Positions 1 through 7,902 of a stretch of DNA of 23,585 nucleotides are shown here, in pieces. The DNA is taken from contig JBBRTI010000010.1 of the NCBI GenBank assembly GCA_038244585.1, forward strand, positions 1 to 23,585, written 5' to 3'. Every line of letters begins with the position of its first letter. The stretch's first letter is position 1. Source of the stretch: UBA4664 sp038244585. GTDB lineage: Bacteria; Patescibacteriota; Saccharimonadia; UBA4664. A program made the position numbers and the translations under genes. The notes beneath the pieces are model-generated. The model saw nothing but the letters and a program-made list of their open reading frames with translations, did not search any database and had not been told where the DNA came from.

Positions 1-116
1 ACAATTTTGGGCAGGGCGGTTCCAACGATTGTCTGATCGAGTGCGGCCAAGAACATTCCGGAGATTATACTGATAAGAATACCGATTTTGGCTCGGCGGC
101 TGAGCGTAGACAGCAT
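1..116 (-). CDS. MFS transporter, DHA2 (14-TM drug:H+ antiporter) family, N-terminal fragment
   Basis: Partial gene running off the left edge; about 38 residues are visible. The translation starts MLSTLSRRAKIGILIS and reaches LAALDQTIVGTALPKIV. The LDxTIVxxALPxI signature in the first membrane helix is the hallmark of DHA2-family major facilitator exporters, which use the proton gradient to expel drugs, dyes or metabolites. A short basic N-terminus precedes the first helix, as usual. The ATG at 114-116 was chosen because AGGA lies about 9 nt upstream and the family signature follows at the right distance. The gene is divergent from the RNA methyltransferase at 200. The substrate cannot be guessed from this fragment. 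Confidence 0.85.
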   Translation of the reverse strand, partial: MLSTLSRRAKIGILISIISGMFLAALDQTIVGTALPKI

Positions 117-124
117 ATGATTGA

Positions 125-130
125 ATCCTA
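125..130 (-). promoter_or_regulatory. possible -10 box or SD of the MFS gene
   Basis: The minus strand reads TAGGAT with 8 nt to the ATG at 116. It can be read either as a TANNNT -10 box giving a near-leaderless mRNA or as an AGGA Shine-Dalgarno. The sequence does not decide between them. Confidence 0.3.
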
Positions 131-187
131 GAATTATTTTGGGAGGCGCTATTCTTAGCAATAATACGCTACGGGCCATAAGTACGC

Positions 188-193
188 TATGAT
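188..193 (+). promoter_or_regulatory. -10 box, leaderless promoter of the RNA methyltransferase
   Basis: TATGAT ends exactly 6 nt before the ATG at 200, so transcription is expected to start on or next to the A of the start codon. There is no Shine-Dalgarno sequence. A -35 match is weak (TACGCT at 17-nt spacing). Confidence 0.65.
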
Positions 194-199
194 AGCCGA

Positions 200-1459
200 A
201 TGAATGATTTCCCACTCTTTGACCGCATCGTGCCTGAAGGCAAGGCAATGGCCCACTGGCATGACAAAGCCCTGTTCTGCATTGGCCCCCTACCAGGGGA
301 AACTGCCCGCGTACAATTGATCCGCGAGAAAAAGCGTTGGGCCGAAGCCATGCTTGAAGAAATAATAACCGCTTCTCCCCACAGGCACCCGGCGGAAGAA
401 GGTCACTTCCTCGCCTGTTCACCATGGCAAGGTGTGGATTATGGCTATCAGCTGGAGCTTAAGCGGAAGATGCTTGAGGAGCTGTACTCACGGCCGGAGC
501 TAACACTTGCTATAAAAGATTTTATTGCCGCACCTAAGATGACCGGATATCGCAATAAGCTTGAATTCAGCCTGGTCTTAGACCAGGGTCAATTGGAGCT
601 GGCGTTCCATGCTCGCGGCACTTTCAACGATTTTGTCCCGGCGCCAGACGGCTGTGTCCTCGGCTCCCCGGCCATGAATAAGGCGGCGGCGACAGTGATT
701 GCCTCACTTAACGACATGGAACTGCAGCAGGTAGCCCAGACGTTGATCGTTCGTGAGGATTCGGCCGGCCGGATTATCGTGGTGGTTACTCTGCGTCAAA
801 AAGCACCTCGGGATTTGTCCGCCTTGGCGGAGATGCCCGTGGATGGAATAGTTGTGGCACTCAAGTCAACAACGGACGCCCACAAGCTCCTCTGGAGCCA
901 TGGCATTGACGAGCTGACTGAGACTGTCGGCGGCATTACCGTCGCCTACCCCTGGGACGCCTTCTTTCAAGTCAATCCCGCAGCTTTCGACAATGCCTTC
1001 AAGGATATTGTGCGACATATTGATCCCGAGCACTTCGTGGCCGACTTATATGGTGGCGCCGGTACGATTGGACTTCCGGTCGCTGGAATTGCGAACAAAG
1101 TCGTGGGAATCGAGATTTCTGCCTCGGCTGTCGAGCTGGCCAATGCCAACGCTCTCCGCAACGGCCTCACCAATTACAAGGCTTTTGCGACGCGGTCCGA
1201 AACAATGGATCCGGAGACGATACGCGGCGTGGACACAGTCATCGTAGACCCTCCGCGAGCGGGTCTCCATGCCCTAGTAATCGATTTCCTCAAACAAGCA
1301 CAGCCCAAGCGGATTATCTATCTATCCTGTAACCCGGTAACTCAGGTTCGCGACTTGCTTCTGCTGGATGACGAGTACAAGGTGATCGAGGTTACGGGCT
1401 ATGATTTTTATCCCGGTACACTACACATGGAGTCTCTCGCCGTCCTTGACCGACGCTAA
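200..1459 (+). CDS. class I SAM-dependent RNA uracil-C5 methyltransferase (TrmA/RlmC/RlmD family)
   Basis: 419-residue enzyme predicted to methylate C5 of a uridine in 23S rRNA or tRNA. The N-terminus (residues ~8-50, EGKAMAHW...GPLPGE) resembles the TRAM RNA-binding domain. The Rossmann methyltransferase domain carries VADLYGGAGTIGLP (SAM binding), DPPRAGLH, the catalytic Cys377 in YLSCNP and Glu411 in LHMESLAVL near the C-terminus, the full signature of this family. The usual [4Fe-4S] motif (CxxCxxQH-like) is reduced to a single Cys in CSPWQGVDYGYQL, so a cluster is unlikely. The start at 200 is supported by the -10 box 6 nt upstream. The sequence alone cannot separate the U747, U1939 and tRNA U54 specificities. 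Confidence 0.88.
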   Translation: MNDFPLFDRIVPEGKAMAHWHDKALFCIGPLPGETARVQLIREKKRWAEAMLEEIITASPHRHPAEEGHFLACSPWQGVDYGYQLELKRKMLEELYSRPELTLAIKDFIAAPKMTGYRNKLEFSLVLDQGQLELAFHARGTFNDFVPAPDGCVLGSPAMNKAAATVIASLNDMELQQVAQTLIVREDSAGRIIVVVTLRQKAPRDLSALAEMPVDGIVVALKSTTDAHKLLWSHGIDELTETVGGITVAYPWDAFFQVNPAAFDNAFKDIVRHIDPEHFVADLYGGAGTIGLPVAGIANKVVGIEISASAVELANANALRNGLTNYKAFATRSETMDPETIRGVDTVIVDPPRAGLHALVIDFLKQAQPKRIIYLSCNPVTQVRDLLLLDDEYKVIEVTGYDFYPGTLHMESLAVLDRR

Positions 1460-1465
1460 GGCGCG

Positions 1466-1494
1466 TTGCCCGCGGCCGGCTTTTTTGATATGGT
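1466..1494 (+). promoter_or_regulatory. promoter of the ATP synthase operon
   Basis: TTGCCC at 1466-1471 (4 of 6 to TTGACA), a 17-nt spacer, then TATGGT at 1489-1494 preceded by TGA at 1486-1488, an extended -10. Transcription would start near 1501, leaving about 4 nt before the ATG at 1505. A run of six T at 1481-1486 sits in the spacer. Confidence 0.5.
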
Positions 1495-1504
1495 GACGTT
1501 GTAC

Positions 1505-1741
1505 ATGAGCGACTCGCCCACCCCATCACGTAAACCGAATCGCGCCACAATGGTGGCGCTTCTTGTGACGCTCGGCGACACGACGTGGCGTATGCTGGCC
1601 CCGAGCGCCATCTTTGTCGCCGGAGGTATTTACGCCGACCTTAACCTGGGCACCCGCCCCTGGCTGACATTGACCAGCGTCCTTGTGGGTTTACTTGTAT
1701 CAGCCTTACTTATTAAACAGCAGATTGGAAACATCAAATGA
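1505..1741 (+). CDS. atpZ: ATP synthase accessory protein AtpZ/AtpI-like
   Basis: 78 residues when started at MSDSPTPSRKP. Two membrane helices (about residues 16-40 and 54-72) carry the AtpZ-type pattern: LAPSAIFVAGGIYADLNLGTRPWLT, then a glycine-rich second helix and a charged end (KQQIGNIK). Family members precede atpB in many F1F0 operons and are implicated in c-ring assembly or ion transport. A TTG 39 nt upstream is in frame but would fall in the -35 region, so the ATG at 1505 is preferred; the ATG at 1490 overlaps the -10 box. The stop overlaps the atpB start (ATGA), implying translational coupling. It is named by architecture and position; the family is weakly conserved. Confidence 0.75.
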   Translation: MSDSPTPSRKPNRATMVALLVTLGDTTWRMLAPSAIFVAGGIYADLNLGTRPWLTLTSVLVGLLVSALLIKQQIGNIK

Positions 1742-2559
1742 GTTTGCTCATGGCCAGCGCCGGACCAAAGGTCGAGCTCGTCGCAGCTCCTATCTTTCAA
1801 GCCGGTCCACTGCTGGTGACGAATTCGACGATGCTCGGCCTACTCGGCGTCTCGTCACTGTTGGCTTTGCTGTTTTACGTGCGGGGCCGCGTCAGCAGCG
1901 GACGTTACAACCGAATTACAATCGCCGTTCTGTGGATTTATGAGACTCTGTTTAAGACGACTGAAGATGTTATTGGCAGTAAGGAGCGGGCCCGCAAACT
2001 GGCACCGCTCGCTATCACTATGTTTTTTGTCATCATAATCAACAACTGGTTCGAGCTGATGCCGTTTGTAGGGCCGATAACCTATCACGGTGAGCCGTTG
2101 TTCCGCGGTTTAGCGGCGGACTTGAACTTTACTATGGCGCTGGCCGTAATTACGATGGTTACCGCGCAAATATGGGCTATCCAAACCCACGGCTTCCGGG
2201 GCAACCTAGGGCGGTATTTCGTCAATCCGTTCAAGGATCCAATGACGGCATTTACGGGCCTGTTGGAGGTTGTAGCGGAGTTTTCACGACTCATAGCACT
2301 GGCCATGCGGCTGTTCGGTAACATTTTCGGCGGTGAAGTGCTGCTTGTCGTTATTGCCTTCATCACCTCGTGGATGGCCCCTTTAGCTTTGCCCCCGTTC
2401 ATGCTACTTGAGCTGTTTGTCGGGGCGGTCCAGGCGTATGTCTTCTTCATGCTCACGGTCGTATTTGTGTCTCTCGGTGCCATGGAGCACGGACACGGTG
2501 CAACGGTGGGCACAAAGAAGGCGTCACCTGAGCTGGTGCCGTCTGGTTCAATACATTAA
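1738..2559 (+). CDS. atpB: F1F0 ATP synthase subunit a
   Basis: 273-residue membrane stator subunit that forms the two proton half-channels beside the c-ring. The diagnostic segment is LAMRLFGNIFGGE, with the essential Arg191 (E. coli R210), followed by Glu200 and, in the last helix, Gln232 in AVQAYVF (E. coli Q252). Several hydrophobic helices are evident (about 30-48, 90-104, 130-148, 200-215, 222-248). The start codon overlaps the atpZ stop by 4 nt. The tail after the last helix is polar and His/Gly rich (MEHGHGATVGTKK). Length and motifs are normal for the family. Confidence 0.97.
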   Translation: MSLLMASAGPKVELVAAPIFQAGPLLVTNSTMLGLLGVSSLLALLFYVRGRVSSGRYNRITIAVLWIYETLFKTTEDVIGSKERARKLAPLAITMFFVIIINNWFELMPFVGPITYHGEPLFRGLAADLNFTMALAVITMVTAQIWAIQTHGFRGNLGRYFVNPFKDPMTAFTGLLEVVAEFSRLIALAMRLFGNIFGGEVLLVVIAFITSWMAPLALPPFMLLELFVGAVQAYVFFMLTVVFVSLGAMEHGHGATVGTKKASPELVPSGSIH

Positions 2560-2577
2560 TCATTAGAAAGGCTCTTT

Positions 2578-2796
2578 ATGGAATCCCTCGCTTTCGGTCT
2601 TACATACGCAATAGCTGGTGGTGGCGCTGCCATCGGTCTGGGTCTCGTCGGCGCAGCCGCGCTTAACGCTTCCGGCCGAAACCCCGATGCTCTCGGTGAG
2701 TTGCGCACGCTGATGGTCCTGGCCATGTCGTTCGTCGACGCTTTGGCAATCATCGGCCTCGTGGTCGCGCTGATTATTCGGTTCCTCCCGGTTTAG
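2578..2796 (+). CDS. atpE: F1F0 ATP synthase subunit c
   Basis: 72-residue hairpin proteolipid of the rotor ring. Helix 1 is glycine/alanine rich (AGGGAAIGLGLVGAAAL), the polar loop is GRNPDALGEL, and helix 2 carries the ion-binding carboxylate Asp54 in SFVDALAI. Helix 1 lacks the Gln, and helix 2 the Glu-Ser/Thr, needed for a sodium site, so the ring should be proton-coupled. Asp rather than the commoner Glu is shared with E. coli. AAAGG at 2567-2571, 6 nt before the ATG, is a good Shine-Dalgarno and fits the high output needed for a multi-copy subunit. The stop is 1 nt before atpF. Confidence 0.97.
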   Translation: MESLAFGLTYAIAGGGAAIGLGLVGAAALNASGRNPDALGELRTLMVLAMSFVDALAIIGLVVALIIRFLPV

Positions 2797-2797
2797 T

Positions 2798-3334
2798 ATG
2801 CAACCGCTGTATCTACTGGCAGCTGAATCGTCCTCGGGCGGCCTTTTGGGCGCGCTGGGCATTAACTGGCGTTCGTTACTCTTGAACGCGCTGGCCTTCT
2901 TTGTAATACTTATGATTCTGCGCAAGTACGTCTACCCCGCGCTTACCAAGGCCTTAGATGCCAAGCAGGAAGAATTGCTGTCTGCCGCCAGGGCGGAGAG
3001 TGAAGCCAAAGCACGCCTATCGCAAGCTGAGATTACGTCAGAAGACCTTATCCACCAGGCTCGCGCGGCGGCCGACGAAGTGTTGGCAAGTGCAAAAGCT
3101 GAGGCAACGGTTATGATAGATGACGCCCGCACCAAGGCCCAATCGCAAGCGGTCCGCATCGTCACCGAAGCTCATGACCAATTGGGTATCGACGTCGAGA
3201 AGGCCCGCCAGTCTCTAAAGGCCGAAACCGCTCGATTAGTAGCCCAGGCAACCGAACTGGTTCTGGACGAAAAGCTTGACGAGGCAAAAGACGGTGACCT
3301 AATCAACCGCAGCCTGGAGAAGGTGCGATCATGA
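2798..3334 (+). CDS. atpF: F1F0 ATP synthase subunit b
   Basis: 178-residue peripheral stalk subunit. One membrane helix (about residues 24-44, LLLNALAFFVILMILRKYVYP) is followed by a long charged, alanine-rich coiled coil that reaches F1 and binds delta. The motif KALDAKQEEL just after the membrane is typical. The start lies 1 nt after the atpE stop, which suggests translation re-initiation, and the stop overlaps atpH by 4 nt (ATGA). Length is normal. Only one b gene is present, so the stalk should be a b2 homodimer. Confidence 0.95.
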   Translation: MQPLYLLAAESSSGGLLGALGINWRSLLLNALAFFVILMILRKYVYPALTKALDAKQEELLSAARAESEAKARLSQAEITSEDLIHQARAAADEVLASAKAEATVMIDDARTKAQSQAVRIVTEAHDQLGIDVEKARQSLKAETARLVAQATELVLDEKLDEAKDGDLINRSLEKVRS

Positions 3335-3711
3335 CCCGGATGGAAGTAGCCCGCTACGTAGCCCAGAACCTATCGCAAGGACGAGCACAGGTCTTAAATG
3401 AAGCTGCGGCCTGGTTGATTAACGGACGCCAAGTTAGACAAGCCCGCTATCTGGCGTCAGATGTCGCCCGGATCGTGGCGGAATCAGGTTACCTCTATAT
3501 CGTCGTTACGACGGCGCAACAACTGACGCCTGAAGCTAAGGCCAAAATTGAGTCTTATCTCAAGTCAGCGACGGGGGCTACAACCATTGAAATGTCCGAA
3601 ATTATCAATCCGTCGATTATCGGCGGTGTCCGTATCGAAACCCCGACCGCCATTCTTGACGGCACCGTACATACCAAACTCGCAAACCTAGTTGAAGGAA
3701 TGAGCCGATGA
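3331..3711 (+). CDS. atpH: F1F0 ATP synthase subunit delta, short form
   Basis: 126 residues, against about 175-180 in E. coli and Bacillus. The C-terminal domain is well conserved: INPSIIGGVRIETPTAILDG followed by TVHTKLANL matches the GG-x-D-x-S-x-R-L pattern that contacts subunit b. Only about 50 residues precede it, so the N-terminal six-helix bundle that caps the three alpha subunits must be roughly halved. The alpha N-terminal helix it should bind (IKELTSELQSAIGG) is still present in the neighbouring gene. ATGA overlaps couple it to atpF and atpA, and no frameshift is visible, so the short form appears genuine. Confidence 0.9.
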   Translation: MTRMEVARYVAQNLSQGRAQVLNEAAAWLINGRQVRQARYLASDVARIVAESGYLYIVVTTAQQLTPEAKAKIESYLKSATGATTIEMSEIINPSIIGGVRIETPTAILDGTVHTKLANLVEGMSR

Positions 3712-5243
3712 GTAATTTGAATATTAAAGAATTAACTAGTGAGCTCCAGTCTGCCATCGGCGGCCTGCAGTCAGCCAGTACCCTCAAACAAACTGGCATC
3801 GTGACGCGTGTCGGCGACGGCGTGGCCTGGATATATGGCTTGAGCGAGTGCGGCTTCAGCGAAGTTGTCGAAATCGAATCCGAGAACGGCCCGGTCAAGG
3901 CATTCGTGCTCAACCTCTATGAAGATGAAATCGGCGCTGTACTGCTGGGTCAGGAACGTGGCATCAAAGCCGGCGCTAGAGTTAAACTGACCGGTGAAAC
4001 TCTGGAATTGCCGGTAGGTAAGGAATTGGTCGGCCGTGTTGTCGACCCCCTTGGCAAGCCGCTCGACGGGTTGGGGCCAATCAAGTCCACTACGATGGGC
4101 GCCATCGAGCGGACGGCTCCGGGTGTCATGGATCGCAAGAGCGTCTTTGAGCCCCTAGCCACCGGTATCATCGCCATCGATACCATGGTTCCAATCGGCC
4201 GCGGTCAGCGTGAGCTGATTATCGGTGACCGCCAGACCGGTAAGACCGCCATTGCTGTTGACACCATGATCAACCAGACCAAGCAGAAGACTGGCGTTAT
4301 CAACGTTTACGTTGCCATCGGGCAAAAGCTGTCCAAGGTTGCAGCTCTGGTCGAACGGCTCAAAGCCGAAGGCGTAATGAGTCAGACGATCGTTGTTGCG
4401 ACCGGTCCGTCCGACCCCGCTGCCATGCTGTACTTGGCGCCCTATGCAGGAACTGCCATCGGCGAATATTTCCGTGATAACGGCGGCCACGCCCTAATTG
4501 TTTATGACGACCTTTCAAAGCACGCCGTAGCTTATCGTCAGATGTCTCTACTGCTCCGCCGGCCACCGGGTCGCGAGGCTTACCCTGGTGACGTTTTCTA
4601 TCTGCACTCCCGCCTGCTGGAGCGTTCCGCCAAACTAAGCGATGAGCTTGGCTGCGGCAGTCTGACGGCACTCCCTATTGTCGAGACTCAGGGCGGCGAC
4701 GTCAGCGCCTACATACCGACCAACGTCATATCCATTACCGACGGCCAGATTTATTTGGAAAGCAACTTGTTCTATCAGGGTATCCGTCCGGCAATCTCGG
4801 TCGGACTATCAGTTAGCCGTGTCGGTAGTGCCGCGCAAACCAAAGCCACCAAGAGTGTGGCCGGCAGCCTACGTATCGACTTGGCCCAGTTCCGCGAACT
4901 TGCAGCCTTCGCCCAATTCGCTAGTGACCTTGATGAGGACACCAAGCACCGCATTGCCCACGGCAGTTTGATGACTGAGGTACTAAAGCAAAAGCAATAC
5001 CATCCGATGAGCGTCGCTGATCAGGTTATTGCTTTGACGGCCGCGAACAAAGGCGCGTTTGAATCGCTCGAAACCTCTGATGCTCCATCGGCGATTCACA
5101 GCCTCATCATTGAGATGAACCAGCATCATAAAGCTATGGTTGCTAGTCTAAATGAAGGCACTAAACCTACCGACGAAGCTGTGGCGACAATTGTTGCAGC
5201 CGGTAAGAAAATCGCTACCACCTACGCCAAGGAGAGGAACTAA
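3708..5243 (+). CDS. atpA: F1F0 ATP synthase subunit alpha
   Basis: 511-residue non-catalytic nucleotide-binding subunit of F1. The Walker A is GDRQTGKT (residues 173-180), Walker B lies in HALIVYDDLS, and the arginine finger is Arg371 in SVGLSVSRVGSAAQ, which completes the catalytic site of the adjacent beta subunit. The N-terminal helix that docks onto delta is present. Full length. The start overlaps the atpH stop (ATGA); atpG follows after 3 nt. Confidence 0.98.
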   Translation: MSNLNIKELTSELQSAIGGLQSASTLKQTGIVTRVGDGVAWIYGLSECGFSEVVEIESENGPVKAFVLNLYEDEIGAVLLGQERGIKAGARVKLTGETLELPVGKELVGRVVDPLGKPLDGLGPIKSTTMGAIERTAPGVMDRKSVFEPLATGIIAIDTMVPIGRGQRELIIGDRQTGKTAIAVDTMINQTKQKTGVINVYVAIGQKLSKVAALVERLKAEGVMSQTIVVATGPSDPAAMLYLAPYAGTAIGEYFRDNGGHALIVYDDLSKHAVAYRQMSLLLRRPPGREAYPGDVFYLHSRLLERSAKLSDELGCGSLTALPIVETQGGDVSAYIPTNVISITDGQIYLESNLFYQGIRPAISVGLSVSRVGSAAQTKATKSVAGSLRIDLAQFRELAAFAQFASDLDEDTKHRIAHGSLMTEVLKQKQYHPMSVADQVIALTAANKGAFESLETSDAPSAIHSLIIEMNQHHKAMVASLNEGTKPTDEAVATIVAAGKKIATTYAKERN

Positions 5244-5246
5244 GTC

Positions 5247-6095
5247 ATGGCAACCCTGCAAGCCGTTAAACGACGCATCCGGTCGGTGTCTGGCACCCGC
5301 CAGATTACCAAAGCTATGCAGCTGGTGGCGGCGAGCAAGCTGCGTAAATATCAGTTAGCAGCATCTGGACCGCATGAATATACTGCGGCTGCACGAGAGT
5401 TACTGCACCACTTAGGCAGTGGCACCGCCGTGGCGTCACATCCGTTATATCAGGTGCGCAAGGTACGCAACGTACTGACTATTGTCGTCGCCGGCGACCG
5501 CGGTATGGCTGGGGCCTACAATAGTAATATTCTACGTCAGTTGGACATAAATGTTGCCCGCTACGGCGTACCTCAGACCGCCATTTGCATCGGCAAACAC
5601 GCCGCTCTTCATGTTGCCCGTACCCACGGAGTTGATGAGGTGGCAGCCTACGAGCTGGAGCAGGACGATACCGACCTTGCTTTGGCACGGCCAGTCTTGC
5701 GTGAGGCTATCGATCTCTTTATTTCGGAACAGGTCGATGTCGTCGACGTCATCTTCACCCGGTTTCATTCCACGGTGCGCCAGGAAGTTATCAGTGCTCA
5801 GGTACTGCCTGTTGTTCCGCCGGAGAATGTTGACAGTGCCAGTGAGCTTGAGCCCAATCCTGAACAACTTATTGATTTCGCCACCCGCCGGATCTTGGAG
5901 GCTCTGTTGCAGCAGGCCATCCTGGACTCCCAGGCCAGCGAACAAGCTTCGCGCATGCTCGCAATGATGAACGCGACCGATAACGCCAAAGAGCTTATCG
6001 GCGATTTGACTCTGTCATATAACAACGCGCGACAGGCTGCTATCACCCAGCAGATTTCCGAGATCAGCGCCGGCGCTGAAGCAATGAAAGAATAA
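5247..6095 (+). CDS. atpG: F1F0 ATP synthase subunit gamma
   Basis: 282-residue central shaft that turns inside the alpha3beta3 ring. Both coiled-coil ends are clear: ATLQAVKRRIRSVSGTRQIT then KAMQLVAASKLRK at the N-terminus, and ATDNAKELIGDLTLSYNNAR then QAAITQQISEI at the C-terminus. GDRGMAGAYNSN marks the start of the central Rossmann-like domain. An AAGGAGAGG Shine-Dalgarno inside the end of atpA precedes the ATG by about 10 nt. Length and motifs are normal. Confidence 0.97.
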   Translation: MATLQAVKRRIRSVSGTRQITKAMQLVAASKLRKYQLAASGPHEYTAAARELLHHLGSGTAVASHPLYQVRKVRNVLTIVVAGDRGMAGAYNSNILRQLDINVARYGVPQTAICIGKHAALHVARTHGVDEVAAYELEQDDTDLALARPVLREAIDLFISEQVDVVDVIFTRFHSTVRQEVISAQVLPVVPPENVDSASELEPNPEQLIDFATRRILEALLQQAILDSQASEQASRMLAMMNATDNAKELIGDLTLSYNNARQAAITQQISEISAGAEAMKE

Positions 6096-6106
6096 AGGAG
6101 GCAATT

Positions 6107-7492
6107 ATGGCCACAACCCAAACTCAGCAAGGTAGTATTATCCAAATCGTCGGCGTGGTCATTGACGCCGAATTCCCCGCCGGCAGTCTGCCCGCAATTT
6201 ATGACGCGCTGACAATCGAAAAAGACGGCAAAACCATTTATTTTGAAGTTGCCCAGCACCTGAGCGAATCGAGCGTTCGGGCTATCTCCCTCGGCTCAAC
6301 CGACGGCCTGCGCCGCGGTGACGCCATTAAAGCTCTTGGCTCGCCGATTATGGTCCCGGTTGGTGACGAAACCACCGGGCGCATGTTCAATGTTGTTGGT
6401 GAACCGATTGACGGTAAGCCGGCTCTCAAGAATGCCAAGCTCGCTCCGATCCACCGCGACCCGCCAGGCTTCGATGAGCAGAGCGGCAAAACGGAAATAC
6501 TTGAGACCGGCATCAAAGTTATCGACCTCATAGCCCCAATCACTAAGGGCGGTAAGGTAGGCCTGTTCGGCGGCGCGGGCGTCGGTAAAACCGTGCTCAT
6601 CACCGAACTAATCAATAACATTGCCAAATTCCACTCAGGTAACTCAGTCTTCGCTGGAGTTGGTGAGCGCACACGTGAGGGTAACGACCTCTATAACGAG
6701 ATGGCCGAATCCGGTACGCTTGATAAGACCAGCCTGGTCTTTGGACAGATGAACGAACCCCCTGGCGCCCGCCTGCGCGTCGGCTTAACCGGCCTGACCA
6801 TTGCCGAAGGCTTCCGCGACGCCGGCCGCGACGTGTTGTTATTCATTGACAACATATTCCGCTTTACCCAGGCAGGCGCTGAAGTGTCCGCTCTACTAGG
6901 ACGCCTCCCTTCGGCCGTCGGTTATCAGCCTAACCTCCAGCAGGAGATGGGCGCATTGCAGGAACGGATCGCCTCCACCAAGCTCGGATCAATTACCTCG
7001 GTACAGGCAGTCTTCGTGCCCGCCGACGACCTGACCGACCCTGCCCCGGCAACAACCTTCGCCCACCTTGACTCAACGATTTCCCTCAACCGGGCATTGA
7101 CCGAGTTGGGACTTTATCCTGCCGTCGACCCACTGGATTCAAGCTCTACTATTCTGGACCCCGAAGTTGTCGGCGAGGAACATTACAACGTGGCGCGTGA
7201 CGTGCAACGCATCTTACAACGCTACAAAGACCTCCAAGACATCATCGCCATCCTCGGTATGGACGAGCTTAGCGACGAAGACAAACTCACCGTGGCGCGG
7301 GCTCGGCGGATCCAGAGGTTCCTGACTCAGCCGTTCTATGTTGCCGAAGTCTTTACAGGCAACGCCGGCGAGTACGTTAAGTTAGCTGATACCATCAAGG
7401 GCTTCCGCGAAATCCTCGACGGCAAGCATGATGACAAGCCCGAGTCCGCCTTCTACATGAAGGGTGGAGTAATCGGCGAGGCTAAGAAATAA
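6107..7492 (+). CDS. atpD: F1F0 ATP synthase subunit beta, catalytic
   Basis: 461-residue catalytic subunit that makes or hydrolyses ATP. P-loop GGAGVGKT at residues 155-162, catalytic Glu187 in GVGERTREGND, Walker B LLFIDNIFRFTQAG, and the DELSDED loop (DELSEED in other species) that couples gamma rotation to catalysis. A strong AAAGGAGG Shine-Dalgarno precedes the ATG. The stop overlaps the atpC start (TAATG), coupling translation of the two. Full length, no oddities. Confidence 0.98.
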   Translation: MATTQTQQGSIIQIVGVVIDAEFPAGSLPAIYDALTIEKDGKTIYFEVAQHLSESSVRAISLGSTDGLRRGDAIKALGSPIMVPVGDETTGRMFNVVGEPIDGKPALKNAKLAPIHRDPPGFDEQSGKTEILETGIKVIDLIAPITKGGKVGLFGGAGVGKTVLITELINNIAKFHSGNSVFAGVGERTREGNDLYNEMAESGTLDKTSLVFGQMNEPPGARLRVGLTGLTIAEGFRDAGRDVLLFIDNIFRFTQAGAEVSALLGRLPSAVGYQPNLQQEMGALQERIASTKLGSITSVQAVFVPADDLTDPAPATTFAHLDSTISLNRALTELGLYPAVDPLDSSSTILDPEVVGEEHYNVARDVQRILQRYKDLQDIIAILGMDELSDEDKLTVARARRIQRFLTQPFYVAEVFTGNAGEYVKLADTIKGFREILDGKHDDKPESAFYMKGGVIGEAKK

Positions 7493-7902
7493 TGAAGTTC
7501 GAGCTTCTCACCTTGACTGGTGTTAAGTTCCGTGGCGATGTCGCGGCACTGTCGCTCAACACTGCGGACGGACAGATTTCAGTGAGACCGGGTCACGAAC
7601 CGCTGACATCAATCGCAGTTGCGGGACCAGTAGCCTTGCGCGACAAAGACGGTAAAATTAGTTATTTTGCGGCATTCGGCGGTCTTCTTGAAATAACCGC
7701 CGATCTAGTCCGTCTGCTGGCAGATGAAGCCGAGGCTGGAGAAGATCTTAACGAAGCCGAAATCAATGCAGCCCTTGAGCGCGCCGAGGCAATGAAGGCT
7801 AAAGCCGAAACGGGTCATGACGTTCGTAAGGCTCGTGAACTGGCCGGGCGGCATTCTGTGCGGCTGGAAGTGGCCCGTTTGCACCGCAACCGCCACAACT
7901 AG
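7492..7902 (+). CDS. atpC: F1F0 ATP synthase subunit epsilon
   Basis: 136 residues. The N-terminal beta-sandwich (about 1-85: GQISVRPGHEPLTS, FAAFGGLLEI) fits the rotor foot, and the C-terminal two-helix arm (about 90-130, LNEAEINAALERAEAMKAK) can inhibit ATP hydrolysis in this family. It overlaps atpD by 1 nt. Its TAG stop shares bases with the TAG of the convergent exonuclease gene (CTAG at 7899-7902), so there is no room for an intergenic terminator and the operon transcript should read into exonuclease antisense. Confidence 0.93.
   Translation: MKFELLTLTGVKFRGDVAALSLNTADGQISVRPGHEPLTSIAVAGPVALRDKDGKISYFAAFGGLLEITADLVRLLADEAEAGEDLNEAEINAALERAEAMKAKAETGHDVRKARELAGRHSVRLEVARLHRNRHN

Noticed and set aside
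1461..1486. GC-rich stretch followed by six T after the RNA methyltransferase, a candidate terminator
   Set aside because: No stem longer than 3-4 bp can be drawn; the T-run is better explained as the spacer of the atp promoter.
1466..1504. TTG-initiated N-terminal extension of the atpZ reading frame
   Set aside because: It would start inside the -35 element and add residues not typical of AtpZ; the ATG at 1505 follows the predicted transcription start.
2085..2513. 142-codon open frame on the minus strand
   Set aside because: It lies fully inside atpB in a shadow frame, is low-complexity Ser/Thr/Pro rich, and has no start signals.
4155..4671. Long open frames antisense to atpA
   Set aside because: Shadows of the GC- and codon-biased alpha gene; no family signature in the translations.
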